From: UBA2040 sp965660955
GTDB taxonomy: Bacteria > Bacteroidota > Bacteroidia > Flavobacteriales_D > Crocinitomicaceae
Direction: 5' to 3'
Assembly (NCBI GenBank): GCA_965660955.1
Contig: CBFIBY010000084.1
Location: forward strand, 1-11,663
DNA: 11,663 nt
Below are positions 1 through 7,853 of this stretch, piece by piece (the stretch's first letter is position 1; every line of letters begins with the position of its first letter). The notes beneath the pieces are model-generated. The model did no database searches and had not been told where the DNA came from. It saw nothing but the letters and a program-made list of their open reading frames with translations. Both the position numbers and the translations under genes were made by a program.

Positions 1-1281
1 CTTGTTATGTTGATTAATATCAATGCGTGGATGACACTTTTTGTTTTAGTACCCGTTGCTATTTTCGCTGTCGTGGCGTTGAAAGCTTTCGGTTACATTC
101 GTCCAATTTTTCGAGAACGAGGAAAAATCAACGCCGAAGTGACAGGTCGCTTAACCGAGACTTTAGGTGGTGTTCGTGTAATTAAAGCATTCAATGCTGA
201 AGATTCTGAAAACAAAAGCTTTGAATTAGGAGTAGAGCGTTTGTTCCAAAATGTAAAAAAGAGTTTAACTGCAACGGCAGCAATGTCGAGTTCGGCTACA
301 TTGTTGTTAGGAATTGCTTCGGCTGGAATTATGGGAATCGGCGGTTACTTTATGATAGGTGGTTCCATGACAACTGGTGACTTCTTGGCCTTTACATTAT
401 TGTTAGGGTTTTTAGTTGCGCCGATTGTGCAAATGAGTAATATTGGAAGTCAGCTTACCGAAGCGATGGCTGGTTTGGATAGAACGCAGGAGCTGATGAA
501 CATGAAAGAAGAGGATGATCCCGAGGTTAGAACTATTTCTTTAGATCAAATCGAAGGAGACGTTGTTTTTGATGATGTTCGTTTTGCGTATGAAGATGAG
601 AAAGAAGTATTACATGGAATCTCCTTCGAAGCGAAGGCTGGAAGTGTCACGGCGTTGGTTGGTTCTTCTGGCTCAGGAAAGTCTACAATAGCTGGATTGG
701 CTGCAACTTTCTTAGATCCGGAAAGTGGAAAGGTGACATTAGACGGGCATGATTTAGCGAAAGTTCAACTCAGTTCATTCCGTCGAAACTTGGGTGTAGT
801 GCTGCAAGATGATTTTCTTTTCCAAGGAACAATTCGTGAGAATATACTTTTTCCTCGTCCTGATGCGTCGGAAGAAGAGTTGAATTCTGCTGTTAATGGC
901 GCTTATGTGAATGAATTTACAGATCGCTTCGACGAAGGATTGGATACCGTTATTGGTGAAAGAGGGGTGAAGCTGTCAGGCGGTCAAAAACAACGAATCA
1001 GCATTGCGAGAGCATTATTGGCGAATCCACGAATTATCATTCTCGATGAAGCAACGTCAAATTTGGATACGGAAAGTGAATCGTTTATTCAGAAGAGTCT
1101 ACAGACTTTGATTCAGGATAGAACAACCTTTGTAATTGCGCACCGATTGAGTACCATTCAGCAAGCCGATCAGATTTTGGTGATTGAAGAAGGGAAGATT
1201 GTTGAGACGGGAAAACATGATGAGTTGATCGCGAAGAAAGGGAGATATTACGATTTGTATACTGTTCAGAGCAGGATATAG
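1..1281 (+). CDS. ABC exporter, fused permease and ATPase, 5'-truncated
   Basis: This is the C-terminal 426 residues of a type I (MsbA/MdlB-like) ABC exporter that would couple ATP hydrolysis to export of a lipid, drug or peptide across the inner membrane. The frame is open to the window edge, so the ATG at position 7 is probably internal and roughly the first 150-200 residues of the usual ~590 are missing. Numbering from that ATG, residues 1-165 are the remaining transmembrane part, with hydrophobic stretches near 8-28, 92-115 and 122-140. The ATPase domain follows: Walker A GSSGSGKST at 219-227, Q-loop Gln267, signature LSGGQ at 323-327, Walker B with Asp347-Glu348, and H-loop His379. All motifs are intact, so the visible half looks functional. 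The substrate cannot be told from sequence. It converges with sppA across a 149-bp gap. Confidence 0.93.
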   Translation, partial: LVMLININAWMTLFVLVPVAIFAVVALKAFGYIRPIFRERGKINAEVTGRLTETLGGVRVIKAFNAEDSENKSFELGVERLFQNVKKSLTATAAMSSSATLLLGIASAGIMGIGGYFMIGGSMTTGDFLAFTLLLGFLVAPIVQMSNIGSQLTEAMAGLDRTQELMNMKEEDDPEVRTISLDQIEGDVVFDDVRFAYEDEKEVLHGISFEAKAGSVTALVGSSGSGKSTIAGLAATFLDPESGKVTLDGHDLAKVQLSSFRRNLGVVLQDDFLFQGTIRENILFPRPDASEEELNSAVNGAYVNEFTDRFDEGLDTVIGERGVKLSGGQKQRISIARALLANPRIIILDEATSNLDTESESFIQKSLQTLIQDRTTFVIAHRLSTIQQADQILVIEEGKIVETGKHDELIAKKGRYYDLYTVQSRI

Positions 1282-1303
1282 GGTGAAGCGGTTGATTCGT
1301 TTA

Positions 1304-1405
1304 GACGCAAAGACGCAAAGACGCAAAGGTTTTGGTTTTGTGATGATAGATTAAACGCAAAGGCGCGGAGACGCAAAGTAGGGGTTTTGAGCACCATTTT
1401 GCGTT
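1304..1405. repeat. Two triads of an 8-bp GACGCAAA repeat plus an inverted copy
   Basis: Three exact tandem copies of GACGCAAA lie at 1304-1327. A second, degenerate triad lies at 1354-1377 (AACGCAAA, GGCGCGGA, GACGCAAA). An inverted copy, TTTGCGTT, sits at 1398-1405 and can pair with 1354-1361. The array fills the gap between two convergent genes, downstream of both. From memory, similar ACGCAAAG-type strings are scattered through intergenic DNA of Bacteroidota and some other phyla, where they create spurious open frames. No function is known to me; a role in transcript ends is possible but not shown. Confidence 0.8.
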
Positions 1406-1418
1406 AAAAACGTTTTTT
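1406..1418. terminator. Possible weak bidirectional terminator, AAAAACGTTTTTT
   Basis: A 12-bp perfect palindrome (AAAAACGTTTTT) plus one more T lies between the convergent ABC exporter and sppA genes, next to the inverted TTTGCGTT repeat. It would give a T-run to transcripts from either side, but the stem is AT-only with almost no loop, so any terminator would need the neighbouring repeat hairpin. No better terminator is visible in this gap. Confidence 0.25.
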
Positions 1419-1430
1419 CAGATGAGCTCC

Positions 1431-3233
1431 TTATTGAATAGTCAACTGATACGGCAAGCGCATTTGAATTCCCGACATGGCTTCAATTTGCTTCCAATGC
1501 TGCAAGGCTTCGCTGAAAATACTTGGGATGGTTTGTGTTTCCATTTTGATTAATCCTTCACTTTGTTCCAAAGCTTCAGCGATTGCTTCCCATTTGTCTT
1601 CTTTTCGAAGAGGATAATAAATTACGTCAACATCTCCTTTTTTGATTCCTGCCGTTTTCGCAGCATAGGCGATGGCTTCATACATTCCGCCTAGTTCATC
1701 TACCAAACCGATTCGTTTCGCATCTTCTCCTGTCCAAACCCGACCTCTAGCAATTTTGTTTACTTCTTCTTTTGTCATGCCACGACCATTTGCAACACGT
1801 TCCAAGAATGTATCATAGATTTCATCCACTTCTCTTTGGATTATTGCTTTTTCTTCAGATGTCATTCTTCGATTCGTTGTCATCGCTTGATGCGCATTTG
1901 TTGAAATACGGTCGAAGCTCATTCCCAATTTGTTTTGGAACATTTTTTCTGTGTAAGGAATCATTCCGAAGACACCGATAGATCCTGTAATTGTGTTAGG
2001 TTCTGCAAATATCTTGTAAGCTGGAGCAGAAATGTAATATCCACCGGATGCGGCAACATCTCCCATGGAAACAATTACCTTTTTCTTTTTGTTGGTCAGC
2101 TCGACTTCACGCCAAATTTCTTCACTTGCCAATGCACTGCCACCAGGACTGTTCACACGCAAAACAACGATTTTCACATGGTCATTTTCGCGCGCCAATC
2201 TCACTTGTTTACAGATATCTTTTGACGTCATTTCTTCTCCATCAACAGATATACCGCCTTCCGCAAGCACAACCGCAATGTTTCCATTTTTTCCTTTTGC
2301 CATCAGCGCTTTTTTAACGTTTTTGGAAGCGAATTTTTCGAAATTGACCAGGGCAATTTTCTTGTCTGAATCTATTTTCAATTTCTTACGCAGAATTTTA
2401 TCTATTTCATCGCGGTATTTGGTGCCGTCTAGCAACTTGTATTTTACACCATCTGCTGCGTCTGTCACTAACATTCCATCAGCGATTTCGTTTAATTTAG
2501 CTGAAGTTATTCCTCGCGTTTTTGCGATGTCTATTGTCATGTCTTTCCACATGGACTCGATATAGGTTTTCAATTGCAAACGACTCGAATCACTCATTTT
2601 GTCCAAGAAGAAAGGTTCAACTGCACTTTTGAAATGATTGTCTCTTCCGCGAATAACTTCAACCTCTACGTCCAGTTTATCTAAGGTACCTTTGAAGAAC
2701 GCCAATTCGCCAGCCAATCCGACCAATTCCATGTTACTTTTCGGGAAACCATAAACAGTGTTTGCAGCAGATGAGATGTAGTATTCCTTTTGCGTGATTA
2801 CTTCACCTGAGTTGTACGCTATCGCCCATTTCCCAGATTTCTCAAAACGGTCAATTGCTTTGCGAATTTCCTTTGCTGTAGCGAAATTACAACTTAGACC
2901 ATCCAACTCAATGTATAATCCTTTGATGTTATTATTTTTTTCTGCCATTTTCAGACCTTCAAGTATATCAGCTAACCCTATTTGATTGTCCAAGTTGAAG
3001 GTATTCGTGTTGAATTGTGAGCGGGTACGTTCAGCAATTCTTTTGTCCAATTTCATATGAAGCACGGAGTTGTCACCAGCACTGACAGAGGCCGGTTTTC
3101 CCATTTCAGAAAAACTACCAATTATCCCGAAGATACTCAGCACCCAAATGATGATTCCTATGATACTAACGATTAAGGCCGCTAAAAAACTGGGCCAAAA
3201 AATACTTCCGAATGTTATTTTTCTGCTACTCAT
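1431..3233 (-). CDS. sppA: Signal peptide peptidase SppA, 67K type
   Basis: This is a 600-residue S49-family serine protease of the inner membrane, matching the two-domain (E. coli-like, 67K) SppA in length. It degrades signal peptides left in the membrane after secretion. One N-terminal membrane anchor spans about residues 10-40. Two homologous protease-like domains follow, at about 55-300 and 315-540. The catalytic dyad is split between them as in E. coli: Lys202 in FKSAVEPF in the first domain, and Ser396 in DVAASGGYY in the second. The NSPGG segment (361-365) and the TGSIGV segment (416-421) are also conserved. The ATG at 3233 fits the membrane anchor and has a short AGG just upstream. 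It is transcribed alone, divergent from the M14 peptidase gene, with a candidate TAAATTTG promoter element close upstream. Confidence 0.96.
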   Translation of the reverse strand: MSSRKITFGSIFWPSFLAALIVSIIGIIIWVLSIFGIIGSFSEMGKPASVSAGDNSVLHMKLDKRIAERTRSQFNTNTFNLDNQIGLADILEGLKMAEKNNNIKGLYIELDGLSCNFATAKEIRKAIDRFEKSGKWAIAYNSGEVITQKEYYISSAANTVYGFPKSNMELVGLAGELAFFKGTLDKLDVEVEVIRGRDNHFKSAVEPFFLDKMSDSSRLQLKTYIESMWKDMTIDIAKTRGITSAKLNEIADGMLVTDAADGVKYKLLDGTKYRDEIDKILRKKLKIDSDKKIALVNFEKFASKNVKKALMAKGKNGNIAVVLAEGGISVDGEEMTSKDICKQVRLARENDHVKIVVLRVNSPGGSALASEEIWREVELTNKKKKVIVSMGDVAASGGYYISAPAYKIFAEPNTITGSIGVFGMIPYTEKMFQNKLGMSFDRISTNAHQAMTTNRRMTSEEKAIIQREVDEIYDTFLERVANGRGMTKEEVNKIARGRVWTGEDAKRIGLVDELGGMYEAIAYAAKTAGIKKGDVDVIYYPLRKEDKWEAIAEALEQSEGLIKMETQTIPSIFSEALQHWKQIEAMSGIQMRLPYQLTIQ

Positions 3234-3252
3234 ACCTGTTGATTTTGTTATT

Positions 3253-3260
3253 CAAATTTA
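3253..3260 (-). promoter_or_regulatory. Candidate sppA promoter -7 element, TAAATTTG
   Basis: On the minus strand this reads TAAATTTG, a match to the Bacteroidetes -7 consensus TAnnTTTG, 19 bp upstream of the sppA ATG. Transcription would start roughly 5-8 bp downstream, leaving a very short leader. I see no clear TTG -33 box at the usual ~20-bp spacing, so the call rests on the -7 element alone. Confidence 0.4.
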
Positions 3261-3313
3261 CACAATTCACCGTTGTTACTGATTTTCTTAACAATTCTTA
3301 TGTACTCAGAAAG

Positions 3314-3335
3314 TTCATATGAATACAATATTCAT
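3314..3335. repeat. Overlapping palindromes in the sppA / M14 peptidase divergent region
   Basis: The perfect 10-bp palindrome TTCATATGAA (3314-3323) overlaps a second inverted repeat, ATGAATA-CAA-TATTCAT (3319-3335, 7-bp arms with a 3-bp spacer). Both lie in the 168-bp gap between two divergently transcribed genes, about 55 bp upstream of the candidate sppA promoter element and 67 bp upstream of the peptidase ATG. Such placement suits a regulator-binding site, but AT-rich DNA makes short palindromes easily, and no regulator gene is nearby. Confidence 0.35.
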
Positions 3336-3401
3336 TGATTTACAGTTTTCGTTCGAAGTTAAAATTCCGTTTATTTGTATAGTATAATAAAATTGAACCG
3401 C

Positions 3402-5768
3402 ATGAAACTTACCATTTTAATCCTCTTTTTCTTGATTCTTACTTCTTCAGCGTCTGCTCAGGATTATTCGCGTGTAAAGATTTATACCGATGAATTAGGC
3501 TTGCAAAAGCTTGCTGAATTAGGATTGGCGGTTGATCACGGAACGCGCAAGCAAGGTCATTTCTTTATTTCTGACTTTTCATCCAGCGATATTGACGTGT
3601 TGAAATCGAATAATTATCAGTACGAAATACTGATAGAAGATGTGAAGAAGTATTATGTTGAACAGAACAAGAATTTAAGTCCCGTAACAAAGAATGCAAT
3701 TTGCGACAATTCGGGTGGTGGTTCTAGTTTCGATCCAGTAGTTCCTGTTAATTTTCAATTAGGTTCGATGGCCGGATTTTACAAATACGACGAGATGCTA
3801 GCACAATTGAGTTTGATGCGCCAGTTATATCCAAATTTAATATCCGAAAGAGCACCAATCGATACATTTCAAACGATAAATGATTCTTCTATTTATTGGG
3901 TGCGGATGTCAGACAATCCAGATATAGACGAACCAGGTGAAAAAGAGGTGATGTATTCAGCTATTCATCATGCACGTGAACCCAATTCGATGACCGCAAC
4001 CATTTTTTACATGTGGTATTTGCTGGAAAACTATGCGACATCGGAAGAAATTCAACATTTGCTGGACAATACGGAATTGTATTTTGTTCCTTGTTTGAAT
4101 CCAGATGGGTACATCTACAATGAAGTGAATGACCCTAACGGAGGTGGAATGCATCGAAAGAATCGCAGGGATGTCGGAACGTCCAACAAAGGAGTTGATT
4201 TGAATAGAAATTACTCGTACGGTTGGGGTACAACGGGTATAAGTTTTAACACAAACAACGATACATATCCAGGAACAGGACCTTTTTCAGAAGCAGAGAC
4301 TTCAGCGATGAAATGGTTTTGTGAGAATCATGATTTTAAATTAGCTTTTAATGCTCATACCTACGGGGATTTGTTGTTGTTTCCTATTGGGACGACAACG
4401 AATGAGTTTGCTGTTCACCATAATTATTTCGACCGTTTTACAGGTTACATGGTGCAATACAACGGATACTCAAATATAAAGTCTTCAGGCCTGTATCCCG
4501 CTTCAGGAGATTCAGACGACTACATGTATCAAGATGATCTGAGTAATAAACCACGAATATTTGCAATGACCCCTGAAATTGGAAATTCGGGGGGCTTCTG
4601 GCCAGCACTGAATGAAATTATTCCGAATTCGAAGAACATGGTTTTTCCGAATTTGATGTTGGCGCATATTGCACACCAATATTTGATTGTCGAAGATCAA
4701 GATCCATTGCGATTGGCATCAGCAACCGGTAATTTTAATCATATTGCAGAGCGAATTGGAATGGATACGGGTAATGTAATCGTTCAGATTGAGCCCTTGC
4801 AGAATATTGCAACAATAAGCGGTCCGTTGAATTATGACCTAGCGCAAATAGCTCCCCAAGCTGGATCGTTTGCTTATACTTTGAATACAGGAATTGCGAT
4901 TAACGATACAATAAAGTATGTTCTGGAAACTATTTATCCAACTTGGACACATCGAGATACGATTGTGAAGTTATTCGGAACCTACCCAGCTGTTGTTTTT
5001 GATGATGCTACAACGGCAACAAATTGGACAGGAAACTGGACAACACAGACGCACACATCCTATTCTCCTTCTCAGGCGTTCAGCGATTCAGAGTCCGGAG
5101 GAAATGCTTCGAATTACCTAAATAATTCATCCAAAACGTACACGTTCGCCTCAGACATTGATTTGACAAATGCAAATTATGCAAGCGTTGAATTCTTCGC
5201 GAAATGGGAAATAGAAGCGGATTACGATTATTGTCAGTTTCAAGTGTCGATTGACGGAGGGAACAGTTGGATTGGACAATGCGGAATTTATACGGTCCTC
5301 GGCACGAGCGCAAATGGTTCAGTTCAACCCAATAACAAACCGGTATACGAAGGAACCAAAAACTGGGTTCGTGAAGAAATATCACTTTCAGATTACCTAG
5401 GTGAGACAATCAAAGTTCGCTTTATTATGGAAGCAGATGGCGGTGTTCGTCAGGATGGATTCTACTTTGATGATTTCACAATTCACAGAGGAACAACGAA
5501 TAGTCTTTCAGAAAATGAATTGTATTTCACGGTTTATCCGAATCCTTCGAAAGGAAATTTTGTAATCAGCTCCAGCGATAATTTACTGGGAAGTGCTTAT
5601 AGTTTGATGGATGCGAGCGGAAAAGAAGTAGCAAGAAATGTTATCGATAATTCGACAAGCGAATGGAGTGTTTCTACACTTGGTTTGGCGGATGGAGTTT
5701 ATACGTTGATGTTGACCAATGAAAATGGTCGAGTAGCTCGTCCACAGCGAGTGGTGGTGATGAAGTAA
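3402..5768 (+). CDS. Secreted M14 zinc carboxypeptidase with T9SS sorting domain
   Basis: This is a 788-residue exported metallopeptidase. A Sec signal peptide occupies residues 1-19, with likely cleavage after ASA (A19/Q20). The M14 (carboxypeptidase A/T-like) domain spans about 115-435. It has zinc ligands His190 and Glu193 (in HHARE) and His319 (in NAHTY), substrate-binding residues in NPDG (233-236) and Asn268-Arg269 (in DLNRN), and catalytic Glu392 (in TPEIG). A linker follows, then a beta-rich jelly-roll-like domain at about 535-697 (many aromatics, ending near FYFDDF), and a type A T9SS C-terminal sorting domain at about 708-788 (YPNPSKG to the basic end). I chose the ATG at 3402 because it starts the signal peptide exactly; a TTG 27 bp upstream would add nine non-signal residues. 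It probably trims C-terminal residues from peptides outside the cell. It is monocistronic and convergent with menC. Confidence 0.95.
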   Translation: MKLTILILFFLILTSSASAQDYSRVKIYTDELGLQKLAELGLAVDHGTRKQGHFFISDFSSSDIDVLKSNNYQYEILIEDVKKYYVEQNKNLSPVTKNAICDNSGGGSSFDPVVPVNFQLGSMAGFYKYDEMLAQLSLMRQLYPNLISERAPIDTFQTINDSSIYWVRMSDNPDIDEPGEKEVMYSAIHHAREPNSMTATIFYMWYLLENYATSEEIQHLLDNTELYFVPCLNPDGYIYNEVNDPNGGGMHRKNRRDVGTSNKGVDLNRNYSYGWGTTGISFNTNNDTYPGTGPFSEAETSAMKWFCENHDFKLAFNAHTYGDLLLFPIGTTTNEFAVHHNYFDRFTGYMVQYNGYSNIKSSGLYPASGDSDDYMYQDDLSNKPRIFAMTPEIGNSGGFWPALNEIIPNSKNMVFPNLMLAHIAHQYLIVEDQDPLRLASATGNFNHIAERIGMDTGNVIVQIEPLQNIATISGPLNYDLAQIAPQAGSFAYTLNTGIAINDTIKYVLETIYPTWTHRDTIVKLFGTYPAVVFDDATTATNWTGNWTTQTHTSYSPSQAFSDSESGGNASNYLNNSSKTYTFASDIDLTNANYASVEFFAKWEIEADYDYCQFQVSIDGGNSWIGQCGIYTVLGTSANGSVQPNNKPVYEGTKNWVREEISLSDYLGETIKVRFIMEADGGVRQDGFYFDDFTIHRGTTNSLSENELYFTVYPNPSKGNFVISSSDNLLGSAYSLMDASGKEVARNVIDNSTSEWSVSTLGLADGVYTLMLTNENGRVARPQRVVVMK

Positions 5769-5795
5769 ATTCTCACTCCGCTTTTTCTTCTTCTT

Positions 5796-5813
5796 GAGGA
5801 GGGATTTAGGGAG
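5796..5813. repeat. Short degenerate copy of the GGAGGGATT...GGGAG repeat
   Basis: GAGGAGGGATTTAGGGAG here matches 15 of 18 positions with AAGGAGGGATTATGGGAG at 7888-7905, inside the larger palindromic element. It lies in the 53-bp gap between the convergent M14 peptidase and menC genes. An upstream CTCC (5776-5779) could pair with GGAG in it to make a weak hairpin. It is probably a decayed or partial copy of the same dispersed repeat family; no other clear terminator is visible in this gap. Confidence 0.45.
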
Positions 5814-5821
5814 CTAGAGTA

Positions 5822-6895
5822 CTAGATAGTATAAAATATCTCCCCATTTCCAATCCTTAACTGAGTCTCTAGATTATTCACATACAGACTTCCCGTTCCC
5901 AATCCATGGTGTTTGTTGATCGGATAGGTTGAGGTGAACTGTGCGATGCATTCTAGTCCCAAATTAGATTCTAGAGCTGAGGTCATCCACCATCCGATGT
6001 TTCGTTCTTCGGCGAGTTCTATCCATTCTTTGGATGATAAAATTCCACCGTGCAAACTCGGTTTGAGAATGATGTATTGTGGTTTGATTTTATCCAATAA
6101 CCTTACTTTGTCTTCTGCTGAAATGATTCCAATCAATTCTTCGTCCAAAGCAATGGGAAGAATGTTCTCTTGGCAAAGTTCTGCCATCAATTCCCATTGT
6201 CCGACTTCGATTGGTTGCTCAATAGAGTGAATGTTGAATTCTGAAAGAGATTTTAACTTTTCGCGTACATTTTCTTTTGTAAAAGCACCATTCGCATCGA
6301 CACGTAAAATCATTTCATCTGGCGTGTGATTTCGCCGAAAATCAGCCAAAATTTCCAATTCTGAAGAGAAATCGATGGCTCCGACTTTCATTTTTATGCA
6401 ATTGAAACCTTGTTTGACCTTATCCTTCATTTGTTTGCACATGAAGGACATACTACCCATCCATACCAAGCCGTTGATAGGAATTTTCACTTCTCTTCTT
6501 GAAAAAGCCGTATCAAAATATTGAACGGGAGATTTTGAATACAAATCTAAAACAGCCGTTTCAAGTCCAAATAGGAGAGAAGGGAAGCGTCCAAAATCCG
6601 TGTACAAAGATGTATTTGATTTGATTTTCTCCAATAATTCGAACTCTTCACAGGACTGAATCTCAGAAAAATCAATTTTTTCAATTTCCGCTTTGAACGT
6701 AATTAACAACTTTTCGTATTGATCAAAGCTTTCGAAATCAGGTGATAGACCAGGAATTATGCTGCATTCTCCTTTCCCTGTTTTTTCATTCTCAGTGAGA
6801 GTGATAAACCAAGCGTGTTTCTCTGTTAAAATCCCTCGAGAAGTTCCACTCGGTGTTTTAAATTGGAATATCTTATGTTCGAAAGCTACTTTCAA
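5822..6895 (-). CDS. menC: o-Succinylbenzoate synthase MenC
   Basis: This 357-residue enolase-superfamily enzyme dehydrates SHCHC to o-succinylbenzoate in menaquinone synthesis, in the cytoplasm. Active-site residues are in place: the KxK motif with Lys168 and Lys170 (IKMKVG), metal ligands Asp200 (RVDANG), Glu226 (IEQP) and Asp251 (LDEE), and the second catalytic lysine Lys278 (ILKPSLHGG). The N-terminal capping domain (about 1-130) contains the PSGTSRG segment I expect in Bacteroidetes MenC. The start is a TTG placed immediately after the menA TAA stop and in the same frame; no in-frame ATG occurs before residue 145, so the TTG is the only start that keeps the capping domain. No Shine-Dalgarno is visible, so translation is likely coupled to menA. 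Dipeptide epimerases share this fold, but the menA partner supports MenC. Confidence 0.93.
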   Translation of the reverse strand: MKVAFEHKIFQFKTPSGTSRGILTEKHAWFITLTENEKTGKGECSIIPGLSPDFESFDQYEKLLITFKAEIEKIDFSEIQSCEEFELLEKIKSNTSLYTDFGRFPSLLFGLETAVLDLYSKSPVQYFDTAFSRREVKIPINGLVWMGSMSFMCKQMKDKVKQGFNCIKMKVGAIDFSSELEILADFRRNHTPDEMILRVDANGAFTKENVREKLKSLSEFNIHSIEQPIEVGQWELMAELCQENILPIALDEELIGIISAEDKVRLLDKIKPQYIILKPSLHGGILSSKEWIELAEERNIGWWMTSALESNLGLECIAQFTSTYPINKHHGLGTGSLYVNNLETQLRIGNGEIFYTI

Positions 6896-7816
6896 TTAAA
6901 GAGGAATATTGATGAGTAGGCTAAAAACAACAACCAAAGCGAAAGTGTTTAAGGCCACTTTTTTCAATTCGGGATCTAACTCCTTCGGCACTTCATTCTG
7001 AATAACACGTTTTAAATGAAACAGCAATGGCACGGTTAATAAAATAGCCAGTGGCGTATATTTTTGGTAGTACGCCATTTGAAAATAAATCGCGGAATAC
7101 GTGAAGACAAAACAAGCTCCCAAAATCAAAGCGGTGTGATAGCTTTTGGCGTTTTCAAGTCCCATTTTTACAACGACTGTTCTTTTGTTAGCAACCGCGT
7201 CATTTTCGTGATCGCGCATGTTGTTGAGATTCAAAACAGCAACGCTCAATAAACCAACGCCAACGCCCAAGGGTAATACGATATTCCAAAAGATAATGGG
7301 CGAGTATAAGCCGAAAACACCAATTACACTGACCAATCCGAAAAAGATAAAAACGAAAACATCACCCAATCCATTGTATCCGTACGCTTTTTTACCCAAG
7401 GTGTACATCAATGCTGCAATGACAGCTCCAATTCCTAAACCTACGTAAGTCCAAATTCGTGTAGCCGACATTTCTACCGAAGAAACGTAAATGAGAATTC
7501 CAGCTGAGACAGCGCTAAGAGTCGAAAGAATGATTACGGCATTTTTCATCTGTCCTGCTGAGATTGCACCGGATTGTGTGGCACGCATAGGACCAACTCG
7601 ATTGTCATTATCCGTCCCTTTGACGTGATCACCCAAATCATTCGCCAAGTTGGATAGTATTTGAAGCAAAACGGTTGTCAGCATAGCGAAGGTGAAAATA
7701 GTCCCATTCCAATATCCCATGCGTAAAGCAACCATTGAACCAACGATTATTCCCGACAAAGACAACGGCAATGTTCTCAAACGAAACGCACCAATCCACG
7801 CTTTCAAATTCTGCAT
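6896..7816 (-). CDS. menA: 1,4-Dihydroxy-2-naphthoate polyprenyltransferase MenA
   Basis: This 306-residue UbiA-family integral membrane enzyme attaches the isoprenoid tail to DHNA, giving demethylmenaquinone. Both aspartate-rich motifs needed for Mg-diphosphate binding are present: the first is ND-LG-D at residues 59-63 followed by GTDNDNRVGP, and the second is NNMRDHENDA with Asp202 and Asp206. About eight or nine hydrophobic segments cover the rest (for example near 15-33, 40-57, 92-112, 120-140, 152-172, 177-196, 226-246 and 286-305). Length is normal for MenA. It is the first gene of the menA-menC unit. A TAnnTTTG-like element lies only five bases before the ATG, so the message may be leaderless or nearly so. 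Other UbiA members are possible by fold alone, but the menC partner makes MenA the clear choice. Confidence 0.95.
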   Translation of the reverse strand: MQNLKAWIGAFRLRTLPLSLSGIIVGSMVALRMGYWNGTIFTFAMLTTVLLQILSNLANDLGDHVKGTDNDNRVGPMRATQSGAISAGQMKNAVIILSTLSAVSAGILIYVSSVEMSATRIWTYVGLGIGAVIAALMYTLGKKAYGYNGLGDVFVFIFFGLVSVIGVFGLYSPIIFWNIVLPLGVGVGLLSVAVLNLNNMRDHENDAVANKRTVVVKMGLENAKSYHTALILGACFVFTYSAIYFQMAYYQKYTPLAILLTVPLLFHLKRVIQNEVPKELDPELKKVALNTFALVVVFSLLINIPL

Positions 7817-7820
7817 GTGG

Positions 7821-7828
7821 CAAAGTTA
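7821..7828 (-). promoter_or_regulatory. Candidate menA -7 element, TAACTTTG, next to the start codon
   Basis: On the minus strand TAACTTTG matches TAnnTTTG exactly and ends four bases before the menA ATG (CCAC-ATG). If used, transcription would begin at or just before the start codon, giving a leaderless message. There is no obvious TTG box at the expected upstream distance, so it may be a chance match. Confidence 0.35.
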
Positions 7829-7853
7829 AGGATAATGAATAGCTCTAACATTG

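Noticed and set aside
1099..1326. 75-residue minus-strand frame starting in the GACGCAAA repeat
   Set aside because: Its first residues (RLCVFAS) are a translation of the repeat, and the rest is antisense to the conserved ABC ATPase domain.
1304..1377. CRISPR array
   Set aside because: The units are 8 bp and tandem without unique spacers of constant length, and there are no cas genes.
2065..2565. 166-residue plus-strand frame
   Set aside because: It lies wholly antisense to the conserved sppA coding region, has no family motif and is very rich in Ser/Phe as expected of a shadow frame.
3383..3388. TATAAT hexamer as a sigma-70 -10 box for the M14 peptidase
   Set aside because: Bacteroidetes promoters use TAnnTTTG; the hexamer is only 13 bp from the ATG and has no paired upstream box. 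The imperfect elements TTTATTTG (3370-3377) and TAAAATTG (3388-3395) each miss the consensus by one base and also lack a clear partner.
3375..3401. Upstream TTG start for the M14 peptidase
   Set aside because: It would add nine residues before a perfect signal peptide; the ATG at 3402 fits better.
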